DNA from: Nonomuraea rhodomycinica
GTDB taxonomy: Bacteria; Actinomycetota; Actinomycetes; Streptosporangiales; Streptosporangiaceae
NCBI RefSeq assembly: GCF_013363995.1
Contig: NZ_JABWGO010000004.1
Location: forward strand, 186,001-250,000
Reading direction: 5' to 3'
Length of the DNA: 64,000 bases
The position numbers were made by a program, and so were the translations under genes. Below, piece by piece: positions 1-7,845 of this stretch; positions within the stretch are counted from its first letter, which is position 1; the number at the start of each line of letters is the position of its first letter. The notes beneath the pieces were generated by a model that did no database searches, had not been told where the DNA came from, and saw only the letters and a program-made list of their open reading frames with translations.

Positions 1-267
1 GACCTGTACGACCGGCAGGCCGAGTTCCTGGAGGCGGCGGCGCGCTCGGCGCCCGAGCGGCCGGCGGCCGACGCGGAGGCGCTGCGGACGTTGAGCCGCC
101 TGCTGGGCCGGACCATGGTCGACACCCTGCGCGCCCCCCAGTTGCCGGAGCCGCTGCGCCCGGCCGGGTGGTCACTGCCCCGGCTGCAGGCCGCGATCGG
201 CCAGGTGCTCCAGATCTACAGCCCGCCGGCCGTCGCGTACGTGCACCAGGTCCTGGGCGACGAGTGA
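1..267 (+). CDS. C-terminal part of an unidentified protein
   Basis: Frame 1 is open from the window edge to a TGA at 265-267, giving the last 88 residues of a protein whose start lies outside. The fragment is helical-looking and Ala/Arg/Leu-rich, with no motif I recognise. It converges on the sugar kinase gene that ends at 335. The coding assignment rests on the open frame and its fit to local codon usage; no function can be given. Confidence 0.55.
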   Translation, partial: DLYDRQAEFLEAAARSAPERPAADAEALRTLSRLLGRTMVDTLRAPQLPEPLRPAGWSLPRLQAAIGQVLQIYSPPAVAYVHQVLGDE

Positions 268-334
268 CGCGCCCGGCGGATCCGCCCTGCACGGCCACCC
301 GCTGACGCGTCCGCGGCCCGCCGCTCCGGTGCGG

Positions 335-1312
335 TCACCTGTCGACGCCGTCCGGCGCGCGCCGCTGGAGCAGCCGCAGGTCGGCGGTGCGGGGCAGGCT
401 CTCCCAGTCGCCCTGCGAGGTGACCGCGAACGCGCCCGCCGCGCAGGCCGTGCGCAGCCGTTCGTCCGGATCGCTGCCCGACAGCCACCCGGCCAGCCAC
501 CCCGCCGCGAACGCGTCGCCCGCCCCCACCGGGTCCACCTCCGTCACCCGGTACGGCTCCGCGTGCCGCACGACGTCGCCGGACAGCTCCAGGGCTCCCT
601 CCGAGCCCGCCTTGACCAGCACGTGCCGCGGGCCGAGGGCGGCCAGGGCGCGGGCCAGTCCGGCGGGCTCCTCGACGTCGGCGATCAGCCGGCCCTCGGG
701 GCCGGTCACGAACAGCGCGTCCACGTCCGCGACGGCCTCGCGCAGCCACGCCCCGGCCTCGGCAGGAGACCAGAGCGCGGCCCGGTAGTTGACGTCGAGC
801 GACACCAGCACGCCCGCCGAGCGGGCCAGCGTCATCGCGTGCCGGACGGCGTCGCGGGCGGAGGCCGACAGGGCGGGCGTGATGGCGGAGACGTGCAGGA
901 CCCGGGCCCCCGTGATGAGCCCCGGGTCCAGGTCGCCGGGCGTCAGGCGGGAGCCGGCGCTGCCGGCGCGGTAGTAGCGGACGTCGACCAGGTCGGCCGT
1001 GCGTCTGCCCTTGATCATCAGCCCGGTCGGGGCGGCGGAGTCGGTGATGGCGCGGGCGTCCACGCCCTCGCCCAGCAGCGTGGAGCGGATCAGGTCGCCG
1101 AACTCGTCCGCGCCCACCCGGCCGACCCAGGTCGCGCAGTGCCCGAGCCGCGAGACGCCGATCGCGACGTTGGACTCCGCCCCGCCCATCCCGAGGTCGA
1201 AGTCGCGCGCGAAGCGGAGGGGGCCGGTACGGCGCGCGGTGAACAGCGCCATGCTCTCGCCGAACGTCACCAGATCGGGGGCCGCCGCCGGGGGAGTGGT
1301 CGGTGTGGTCAT
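335..1312 (-). CDS. PfkB-family sugar kinase, 2-keto-3-deoxygluconate kinase-like
   Basis: This 325-residue ribokinase/PfkB-fold kinase transfers ATP phosphate to a sugar or sugar acid in the cytoplasm. The N-terminal stretch VTFGESMALF followed by GMGGAESNVAIGVSRLG is typical of KDG kinases. The second PfkB signature DPVGAGDAFAAGW lies near residue 265 and carries the catalytic Asp. Its ATG shares one base with the TGA of the IclR gene upstream (TGATG), so the two are almost certainly translationally coupled. KDG as substrate is inferred from N-terminal resemblance and the IclR partner; other ketoses are possible. No KDPG aldolase or uronate gene is nearby. Confidence 0.85.
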   Translation of the reverse strand: MTTPTTPPAAAPDLVTFGESMALFTARRTGPLRFARDFDLGMGGAESNVAIGVSRLGHCATWVGRVGADEFGDLIRSTLLGEGVDARAITDSAAPTGLMIKGRRTADLVDVRYYRAGSAGSRLTPGDLDPGLITGARVLHVSAITPALSASARDAVRHAMTLARSAGVLVSLDVNYRAALWSPAEAGAWLREAVADVDALFVTGPEGRLIADVEEPAGLARALAALGPRHVLVKAGSEGALELSGDVVRHAEPYRVTEVDPVGAGDAFAAGWLAGWLSGSDPDERLRTACAAGAFAVTSQGDWESLPRTADLRLLQRRAPDGVDR

Positions 1313-2073
1313 CAGCTCGTCGCTCCCAGCTTTCCGGAGATCCGCGCCGCCGCGGCGGCCACCCGCGGGCCCAGCTCGCGCACCCGCGCGGCGGTGACGC
1401 GCGAGGTGAGCCCGGAGACCGAGAGGGCGGCCACCACGGCCCCGGTGTGGTTGAAGATCGGCGCGCCGACGCAGCGCACCTCGGGCTCGTTCTCGCGGTC
1501 GTCCACCGCGTAGCCGCGCCGCCGGACGCCCGCCAGCTCGCGCCGCAGCCGGTCGGGGTCGGTGATGGTGTGCCGGGTACGGGACTCCAGCTCCAGCCCC
1601 TCGACCGGGTCGCCCGGCTGGAACGCCAGGATCGCCTTGCCCACGGCCGTGCAGTGCGCCGGCCCGCGGCTGCCGATGCGCGAGGCCATGCGGACGTTCG
1701 TCTCGTTCTCCACCTTGTCGATGTAGACGACGTGCGGCGGGTCGTGGACGACCAGGTGGACGGTCTCCCGCGCCTCGGTCATCAGCCGGTGCGACTCCTC
1801 GGCGGCCACGGCGCGCAGGTCGAGCGTGGCGAGGTACGCCTGGCCGAGGCGCAGCGTGCCGTGGCCGAGCCGGTAGACGCCGCTCCTGTGGTCGCGTTCG
1901 AGGAGGCGGGCCTCGATGAGCGGCGCGGTCAGCCGCAGCACGGTGCTCTTGGACAGGCCCACGCCCTCGGCGAGCCTGGTCAGGGTGAGGCCGCTGTTGT
2001 CGCGTACGTGGTCGAGCACGGCCAGCGCCCGGCGCAGCGAGGTCGACTGGTTCCGCTCCGGCACGCCCGCCAC
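1312..2073 (-). CDS. IclR-family transcriptional regulator
   Basis: The 253-residue protein has an N-terminal winged helix (residues about 10-65, with TLTRLAEGVGLSKSTVLRLT as the recognition part). A C-terminal IclR effector domain follows, including the conserved GPAHCTAVGKAILA segment around residue 135. IclR proteins bind small organic acids or sugars and control adjacent catabolic operons. Here the coupled downstream gene is a KDG-type kinase, so a sugar acid is a plausible effector. An inverted repeat 32-60 bp upstream (2105-2133) is a candidate autoregulatory operator. Confidence 0.9.
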   Translation of the reverse strand: MAGVPERNQSTSLRRALAVLDHVRDNSGLTLTRLAEGVGLSKSTVLRLTAPLIEARLLERDHRSGVYRLGHGTLRLGQAYLATLDLRAVAAEESHRLMTEARETVHLVVHDPPHVVYIDKVENETNVRMASRIGSRGPAHCTAVGKAILAFQPGDPVEGLELESRTRHTITDPDRLRRELAGVRRRGYAVDDRENEPEVRCVGAPIFNHTGAVVAALSVSGLTSRVTAARVRELGPRVAAAAARISGKLGATS

Positions 2074-2104
2074 CCTACGGCCCGCGCCGTCCGGAGTTCA
2101 CCGT

Positions 2105-2133
2105 ATGCAGCACATCGTTGTGCTATGCAGCAC
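2105..2133. promoter_or_regulatory. Candidate IclR operator upstream of the IclR-kinase operon
   Basis: The inverted repeat AGCACA-tcgt-TGTGCT (2109-2124) lies inside two direct copies of ATGCAGCAC (2105-2113 and 2125-2133). It sits just upstream of the IclR start and overlaps the end of the next gene. Size and position fit an IclR-family operator; protein binding is inferred. Confidence 0.4.
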
Positions 2134-3232
2134 TGATGGAGGGGCCGTCGAGGACCGCGACCCGGTGCGCGTCACCCGGTGCCAGGAACTCCAGCAGCCG
2201 CCGCGCCTCCGCCTCCGCCTCGTCCAGGCGGGCGATCGGCTCCCACCGGTGCAGGGTGAGCGTGGAGACGCCCCGAGCCCGGGCGACCGTCCAGTCGCCG
2301 GCCGCGAAGCCGTCCACCAGGAGGAGGCGCGGCACCACGTTCGTCCCCGTGAACGCGCCGAGCGCGGCCCGGCCCCGCTCGGTGATCACGCGCGTGCGGT
2401 CGGCGTGCGACAGGAACAGGTTGTCGAAGTCGTACATGAGGCGGACCGGCGCCGGCACGTCCTCGCCGGGCCGGGGCGCGTCGGGCAGGTCGTGGTACGT
2501 GCGGCCGTCCTCGTCGCGGAAGCGCACCAGGTCCAGCCCCTCCACGACCTCAGCCAGCCGGGTCAGCCCCGACCAGGTCTGCGCGTCCTTCACCGTCGCC
2601 GGGCCGAACGCCGCGAGGTAGCGCCTCACCAGCTCGGCCGCCGTCATGGCGGGCACCTCCGGGCTCCCCAGCCAGGTGTCGGCCGGCGCGTGCGCGACCG
2701 GGCCGCTCCTGCCCCACAGCCCGCGCGGCGGCACCTGCGCCAGCGGCACGAGCCAGCGCACGCCCTGCCCGAGGGCGTGCGGGTCGTTGCCGGGCCACCG
2801 CTCGGCGAGCGCGCGGCCCAGCTCGGCGAACGTCATCGGCCGCGCGCTCAGCAGCGCCCGGCCGGTCGCGGCCAGCTCGTCCAGGTCCACGCCCGCGAGG
2901 CGCCGGCCGAACGTCGTACGGGTCATCCGTTCCGTCACCACCTGGAGGAGGGGCCGCATGGCCAGGCAGTCGCGCGCGCTCACCAGGTGGATCGTCGAGC
3001 GCTGCAACGCGACGCGCACCAGGGCGCGTGACTCCAGCAGCGCGGAGGCCGAGGCCGGCTCGAAGCCCTCGATCCGGTTCCACAGGCCGGTGTACCAGGT
3101 GTGCGGGGTCTGCGCCTGGAGGCCGCCGAGGCGCTCGACGACGTCCACCACCGGCAGGGCGGCGCGACGCAGCAGGAGCTGCCGGTCGAGGGTGGCCCGG
3201 TTGAGTGCGCGGCGGCTGATCAGGGGATCCAT
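2123..3232 (-). CDS. Winged-helix DNA-binding domain protein (HTH_42/YcaQ-like)
   Basis: The 369-residue protein begins with a region ending in VVERLGGLQAQTPHTWYTGLW, the conserved N-terminal motif of the HTH_42 winged-helix family (PF06224). Members include YcaQ/AlkX/AlkD2-like proteins, some of which are DNA glycosylases for bulky adducts. The central QRSTIHLVSARDC and C-terminal LMYDFDNLFLSHADR segments also fit. The gene is a single unit set off from the deacetylase operon upstream by a strong hairpin. Whether this copy repairs DNA or only binds it cannot be told; actinomycetes carry many paralogues of unknown role. Confidence 0.8.
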   Translation of the reverse strand: MDPLISRRALNRATLDRQLLLRRAALPVVDVVERLGGLQAQTPHTWYTGLWNRIEGFEPASASALLESRALVRVALQRSTIHLVSARDCLAMRPLLQVVTERMTRTTFGRRLAGVDLDELAATGRALLSARPMTFAELGRALAERWPGNDPHALGQGVRWLVPLAQVPPRGLWGRSGPVAHAPADTWLGSPEVPAMTAAELVRRYLAAFGPATVKDAQTWSGLTRLAEVVEGLDLVRFRDEDGRTYHDLPDAPRPGEDVPAPVRLMYDFDNLFLSHADRTRVITERGRAALGAFTGTNVVPRLLLVDGFAAGDWTVARARGVSTLTLHRWEPIARLDEAEAEARRLLEFLAPGDAHRVAVLDGPSISAA

Positions 3233-3245
3233 GCCGGAAGGCTAG

Positions 3246-3280
3246 AGGCCATCGCGGAAGATGACCTTCCGCGATGGCCT
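3246..3280 (-). terminator. Strong hairpin terminator after the sugar-ABC/deacetylase operon
   Basis: Perfect 15-bp arms (3246-3260 and 3266-3280) enclose a 5-nt loop. The hairpin lies 22 bp past the deacetylase stop and before the winged-helix start. No T-run follows, as is common in high-GC actinomycetes. Confidence 0.75.
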
Positions 3281-3302
3281 CCGAGGTGGTGGTGGGAACC
3301 GG

Positions 3303-6056
3303 TCAGCGGACGGCGGCTCGCGACGCCGTCGTCCCGCCGCCTGGAGCCAGCCACCCGGCCACGACCGCCGGGTCGGCCCCGAGCGCCCGCGTCACCGGCA
3401 CGCTCACCGTCGTGACGCCCTTGCCGCCGACCTTGACGACGCGGCTGCCCGCGGTGCCCTTGTCGTCGCGGACGAACAGGTGCGCCTCACCGGGACCGGC
3501 GGCCCGCAGCGTCACCTTGGCCGCTCCCTGGCCGCCCGTGGCGGAGGTGGCCCGGCCGCTCTCCGACGCCTTCGCCGCCGGGCCGCCCGCCAGCGGGAGC
3601 CCGAGCCGGACCGCCTGCTCCAGCGACTGCGGCGAGTCCAGGCTGGACAGGCCGGTGGCCGGGATCACCGGGTCCGGCGGCGTGGTGGGCCGGCCCGCCG
3701 GCGGCTGGTAGCCGGGCAGCGTCGCGACGCCCCACCGGTACGGGTCGCCCTGCACGCCGCCCCACGTCGACCACCCGATCCGGGTCTGGCCGGTCTTGTC
3801 CTGGGTGTCGGAGTCGTAGACGAGGATGTTCAGCCCCAGGTGGGCCGGATCGACCGCGCCAGGGAGCTGCTCCATCGGGATCGCCAGCTCCACCGCGTAC
3901 GCGCCGGACGACACCTTGGACGCGATCCGCACGCCCGTGGCCGGCCCCTGGTGGTTGTCCGCGTCGCGCAGCGCGCACGGCGGGCCCTCGGCGGTGACCG
4001 GCAGCACGGCCGTCTTGAACGTCGTGGAGGTGTTCTCGGACGTGCCGCGCGGGTCGATCGTCACCTCCACCGCGTCGGTGCGCCAGTGCCGCTTGCAGTC
4101 GGAGGCGGCCAGCCGGGTGCCGAGGACGTCGTCCTTGACCTGGACGAGCAGGTAGAGGGTGTCGTCGTGCCAGGTGACCTTGGCCGTGCCGGAGCAGTCG
4201 GCCGCCGAGGCGCAGGCGGTGCCCTCCCACAGGCGCGAGATGTCCAGGGCCGGTCCGGCGTACTCGCCGTCGCCCTCCGCGCCGTCCACGGCGGGCGCCG
4301 CGGCGGCCTTCGGGATGACCGCGGCGGGGACGAGCTCCAGGGCCGGCCTGCTCACGCTGGAGCCGTCGCCGCTGGTCGTGGTGATGGTGTAGGCGTAGTC
4401 GCCGCCCTCGTTGGAGGTCTTGAGCGAGGTGTCGGTGTTGGTGACGGTGAACGTGACCGTCGCCGACGCGCCGGCGGCGAGCCCGCTGTAGGGCGCCTCG
4501 GCGCGGTCGGCGCTGAAGCCCTTGGGCAGGTCCAGGCGCACGGTGCCGGACTGCGTCGTGCCGCTCACGTTGGTGACGACCACGCCGACCTGGCGCGAGC
4601 CGCCGGACGGCAGCGTGAGCACGGGCGTGACCAGGCCGCGAAGCTGCGGCACGCCGACCTCGGCGGACCACTTCTCGTACTGGCCGACCTGCGGCAGGAG
4701 CTGCTGCGTCGCGCGCACGGCCGGACTGACCTCGACCTGCCGGTCGGTGTAGCCGGAACCGCGCTCGGTCGTGAGCGTCGCGGCGAGCCGCGCCCGCTCG
4801 CCGGGAGCCGCGCCCTGCGGCGGGGTCACGGTGAACGTGGCCGTCCCCGTGCGTCCGGGCGCGAGGCGGCCCAGGTCGCCGGAGCCGGAGACCTTCCAGC
4901 CGTCGGGCACGCGCAGTGCCGCCGACGAGCGGCCCAGCGGCTCGCGGGGCGGCGCGGTCGCGCTCACCTTGACGCTGAACGCGGTGCCGGGGCGCACGTC
5001 GAACGTGCCGGGCCGCAGCGTGAGCTGCGTGCCCAGCGGCGCCGCGCCGTCCGCCCGCACCAGGGCGCCGTCCAGGACGGCCGTGGGCGCCGCCGCCGCG
5101 GCGCTGCCCGGCTCGGGGAAGGGCACCCGCGCGTCCACCTGGGTGAAGAAGTCGCAGCCGAGCTGGGCCGGGTCGGACGGCACGTCGGGGAAGACGGCCC
5201 AGCCCTGCGAGGCGTACGCGCGCTGGGCGTCGCGCTCGATCGCCGCCCACGTCCGGCCGCCCTGCGCCGCCGAGGAGCGCCCGCTCCAGACGCCGTAGAC
5301 GTTCTGCGCCGGGTTGGCGGGCCGGAAGGTGGCGGCGCAGTCGGGCCCGGTGCGCGACGTGCCGCGCGCGCCGCCCTGCAGCAGCCGGGACGGCGCGAAC
5401 GGCCGCAGCCCCTCGCGGGTGATCTGCTCGGGGTAGGCCGCGGGGTCGGCGGCGGCGTAGAACGCCTGCACCGCGAGGCGGGCGGCCTGCTGGTGGTTGC
5501 CGTGGTTGCCGGGGGAGGGCGCCGGGTCCATGGTCAGCAGCACCTCGGGCCGGGTCTGCCGGACGATCCTGACGACCTTCTCCAGCGTGTCGTCGCCCCA
5601 GATCTGGTCGGTCAGCGGCGCGCTGACCGTGTAGTAGAAGTCGACGTCGTCGAGGTTGAAGACGTCGCGGACCCCGGCCTTGCCGACGGCCGTGCGCTCC
5701 TCGGCCTCGCGGATGAGGCCGAGCGCGGGGCCCTCCTCGGGGCCGACGGCGTTGCCGCCGCCCTCGCCGCGGGTGACGGTGACGACGCCGGTGCGGACGT
5801 GATGGTCCTCGTTCCACTGGCCGAGCGTCGAGAGCGTGAACGCCTCGTCGTCGGGGTGTGCGCCGACGAACAGCACGTCGAGGTCGGCGGACCGGCCGCC
5901 GGACGCGTCCGCCGCCGGCTCGGGTTCGGCCCGCGCCGAGGCCGGGGTCATGGCCGAGGCCGGGGCGGAGAGCGCGGGCAGGGCCGCGAGGGCGAGCGAG
6001 GCCGCCGCGGCGGCCACCGCCCATCGGCGCGGCGTGGGGGGTGAGGGTCTGCGCAT
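3303..6056 (-). CDS. Secreted PIG-L family deacetylase with CBM9-like C-terminal region
   Basis: The 917-residue protein starts at the ATG at 6056, preceded by CCGGAGGT. It has an N-terminal signal peptide (Arg-rich start, Ala/Leu core, residues 1-36). The PIG-L/LmbE domain has zinc motif AHPDDE (66-71) and downstream HGNH (185-188), the metal site of GlcNAc N-deacetylases. Middle segments (about 340-570) look like NPCBM-associated NEW3 beta-sandwiches. Residues about 585-800 resemble a CBM9-type sugar-binding domain (KVTWHDDTLYLLVQVKDD). The gene starts 14 bp after the last ABC permease, so it belongs to that operon. It probably removes acetyl groups from amino sugars outside the cell before uptake; substrate identity is inferred. 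Longer open frames running upstream of 6056 are not real. Confidence 0.85.
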   Translation of the reverse strand: MRRPSPPTPRRWAVAAAAASLALAALPALSAPASAMTPASARAEPEPAADASGGRSADLDVLFVGAHPDDEAFTLSTLGQWNEDHHVRTGVVTVTRGEGGGNAVGPEEGPALGLIREAEERTAVGKAGVRDVFNLDDVDFYYTVSAPLTDQIWGDDTLEKVVRIVRQTRPEVLLTMDPAPSPGNHGNHQQAARLAVQAFYAAADPAAYPEQITREGLRPFAPSRLLQGGARGTSRTGPDCAATFRPANPAQNVYGVWSGRSSAAQGGRTWAAIERDAQRAYASQGWAVFPDVPSDPAQLGCDFFTQVDARVPFPEPGSAAAAAPTAVLDGALVRADGAAPLGTQLTLRPGTFDVRPGTAFSVKVSATAPPREPLGRSSAALRVPDGWKVSGSGDLGRLAPGRTGTATFTVTPPQGAAPGERARLAATLTTERGSGYTDRQVEVSPAVRATQQLLPQVGQYEKWSAEVGVPQLRGLVTPVLTLPSGGSRQVGVVVTNVSGTTQSGTVRLDLPKGFSADRAEAPYSGLAAGASATVTFTVTNTDTSLKTSNEGGDYAYTITTTSGDGSSVSRPALELVPAAVIPKAAAAPAVDGAEGDGEYAGPALDISRLWEGTACASAADCSGTAKVTWHDDTLYLLVQVKDDVLGTRLAASDCKRHWRTDAVEVTIDPRGTSENTSTTFKTAVLPVTAEGPPCALRDADNHQGPATGVRIASKVSSGAYAVELAIPMEQLPGAVDPAHLGLNILVYDSDTQDKTGQTRIGWSTWGGVQGDPYRWGVATLPGYQPPAGRPTTPPDPVIPATGLSSLDSPQSLEQAVRLGLPLAGGPAAKASESGRATSATGGQGAAKVTLRAAGPGEAHLFVRDDKGTAGSRVVKVGGKGVTTVSVPVTRALGADPAVVAGWLAPGGGTTASRAAVR

Positions 6057-6070
6057 GAAACCTCCGGTGA

Positions 6071-6886
6071 TTACTCGCGGACCGCGCCCTGGAGCAGCCC
6101 GCGGACGAAGTGACGCTGGAGGAACAGGTAGAAGACCACGACCGGGGTGGCCACGATGACCGACCCGGCCGCGAGGAGCGTGAAACCCGAGGTGTACTGG
6201 CCCTGGAAGAACGCCAGGCCGAGCGGCGCGGTCCGCAGCGACTCGCTGGTCACCATGATCAGCGGGATGAGGAACTCGTTCCACGTCCACATGAAGACCA
6301 GCACGGTGAGCGTGACGATGGCCGGCCGGGCCGGCGGGACCAGCACCTGCCACAGCGTGCGCCACGTCGAGGCGCCGTCGATGCGGGCGGCCTCGGCGAT
6401 GGCCCGGCTGCTGGCCCGGAAGTAGGCCCGCATCCAGAACGTGCCGAACGCCACCGACAGCGCCACCTGCGGCAGCGCGACCGACCAGAACGTGTCGATG
6501 AGGCCGAGCGTGCGCAGGTCGAAGTAGAGCGGCACCGCGATGGCCTCGCTCGGCATCATGATCCCGAGCATGAACAGGTAGAACAGCACGGCCTGGCCGC
6601 GGAAGCGCATGGTGCCGAACGCGTACCCGCTCATGATCGACAGCACGACGCTGACCACGACGACGAACACCGACACGGTCAGGCTGGTGCGCAGGTACGT
6701 GCCGAACCGGCCCGCCTCCCAGGCCGCCGCGAAGTTGCCCAGATGCGGCCCCCACGCCTGCCCGGCCGGGCCGGCGTCGTCGGGGCCGAGCGCGGCGCCG
6801 AGGATGGTCACGATGGGGAACAGCGCGAACGCGGCGAACGCCGACAGGATGACGTAGTTCGCCACCCGCTCCGCACGGGAGATCAC
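6071..6886 (-). CDS. Sugar ABC transporter permease, MalG type
   Basis: The 271-residue inner-membrane protein has about six hydrophobic segments and the cytoplasmic EAA loop (AEAARIDGAS, about residue 164) that docks the ATPase. It is the second permease of a CUT1 carbohydrate importer. The GTG start at 6886 has GGAGGAGGG 5 nt upstream. No ATPase gene is present, as usual for actinobacterial CUT1 systems that share one multipurpose ATPase encoded elsewhere. The start overlaps the stop of a possible 13-codon micro-ORF arising from duplication of the start region. Confidence 0.92.
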   Translation of the reverse strand: MISRAERVANYVILSAFAAFALFPIVTILGAALGPDDAGPAGQAWGPHLGNFAAAWEAGRFGTYLRTSLTVSVFVVVVSVVLSIMSGYAFGTMRFRGQAVLFYLFMLGIMMPSEAIAVPLYFDLRTLGLIDTFWSVALPQVALSVAFGTFWMRAYFRASSRAIAEAARIDGASTWRTLWQVLVPPARPAIVTLTVLVFMWTWNEFLIPLIMVTSESLRTAPLGLAFFQGQYTSGFTLLAAGSVIVATPVVVFYLFLQRHFVRGLLQGAVRE

Positions 6887-6938
6887 GACACCCTCCTCCG
6901 GCGCGCGAACGCGGCACGCGACATCACGACACCCTCCT
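6873..6938. repeat. Duplicated translation-start region of the MalG-type permease
   Basis: Two 25-nt copies (6873-6897 and 6914-6938) differ at only two positions and lie 41 bp apart. Each carries the complete ribosome site AGGAGGGTGTCGTGAT and the first codons of the permease. The upstream copy is in another frame and opens a 13-codon ORF. Confidence 0.8.
6883..6924 (-). CDS. Possible 13-residue micro-ORF coupled to the permease
   Basis: From ATG at 6924 with its own GTAGGAGGG site the frame reads MSRAAFARRRRVS and stops at TGA 6885-6883. That stop overlaps the permease GTG (GTGA). It begins like the permease itself (MSRA versus MISRA), so it looks like the remnant of a duplicated start. 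Ribosomes could terminate and restart here; whether it matters is unknown. Confidence 0.3.
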   Translation of the reverse strand: MSRAAFARRRRVS

Positions 6939-6964
6939 ACAGGACCGGCCGGGGACGTCCGCGC

Positions 6965-7843
6965 TCACGTCGTCCCCTTGTCGGCCAGCCGGTTGATCGC
7001 GAACGAGATCGCGAAGATGACCACGGTCAGCGTCACGCCGATCGCCGCCGCCGAGCCGACCTGGCCGAGCCCGAAGGCCCGGTGGTAGACCTCGAACGAC
7101 GGCACCGACGTCGAGTCGCCGGGCCCGCCGCGCGTGGTGACGTACACCAGGTCGAACGTCCGCAACGCGGCGATCACCGTCAAAGTCAGCGCGACCGCGA
7201 TCTCCCCGCGCACCGACGGCAGCGTGACCGCGAAGAACTCCCTGACCGCGCCGGCCCCGTCGAGCCGGGCCGCCTCGTAGAGCTCCATCGGCACGCGGCT
7301 CATCCCGGCCAGCAGCAGCACGGTCACCAGGCCGCTCTCGAACCACGTGCCCACGACGCCGACCGCCGGCAGCGCGAACGTGTGGTCGCCCAGCCAGCCC
7401 CGAGTCAGCCCGTCCAGGCCGAGCGCGCCGAGCAGCGCGTTCAGGGTGCCGTCGGGCGCGTACACGCGCCGCCAGGCGACGGCCACCACGACCATGGCCA
7501 CCACCTGCGGCAGGAACACCACGGTCCGGAAGAACCCGAGCCCGCGCACCTTGGCGTGGTTGAGGATCGCCGCCAGCGTCAGCCCGATGGCCAGCGGGAT
7601 CACCGCGTAGAACACGATCAGCACCAGCGCGTGGCCGAAGCCCGCCCGCAGCCGCTCGTCCGACAGGATCGCGGTGTAGTTGTCCAGGCCCGCCCACCGG
7701 CCGAGGGTGAGACCGTCCCAGTCGTACAGGGAGATCTGCACCGCGCGGCCGATGGGGTAGAGCAGGAACGCCGCGTAGAGGACGAACGCCGGCAGCAGGT
7801 ACAGGTAGGCGACGCGGCCGGGCTCCCCCGGAGGTCGGCCCAT
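6965..7843 (-). CDS. Sugar ABC transporter permease, MalF type
   Basis: The 292-residue protein starts at ATG 7843, only 2 nt after the binding-protein stop. It has six predicted membrane segments, the first beginning YLYLLPAFVLYAAFLLYPIG, and an EAA loop (YEAARLDGAG, about residue 195). These are hallmarks of the first permease of CUT1 importers. It pairs with the MalG-type protein downstream and the lipoprotein upstream to form the membrane channel. Confidence 0.92.
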   Translation of the reverse strand: MGRPPGEPGRVAYLYLLPAFVLYAAFLLYPIGRAVQISLYDWDGLTLGRWAGLDNYTAILSDERLRAGFGHALVLIVFYAVIPLAIGLTLAAILNHAKVRGLGFFRTVVFLPQVVAMVVVAVAWRRVYAPDGTLNALLGALGLDGLTRGWLGDHTFALPAVGVVGTWFESGLVTVLLLAGMSRVPMELYEAARLDGAGAVREFFAVTLPSVRGEIAVALTLTVIAALRTFDLVYVTTRGGPGDSTSVPSFEVYHRAFGLGQVGSAAAIGVTLTVVIFAISFAINRLADKGTT

Positions 7844-7845
7844 GC

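Noticed and set aside
6057..6917. N-terminal extension of the PIG-L protein to position 6917
   Set aside because: The extension reads a shadow frame of the MalG permease; the true start at 6056 has a strong ribosome site and begins a signal peptide.
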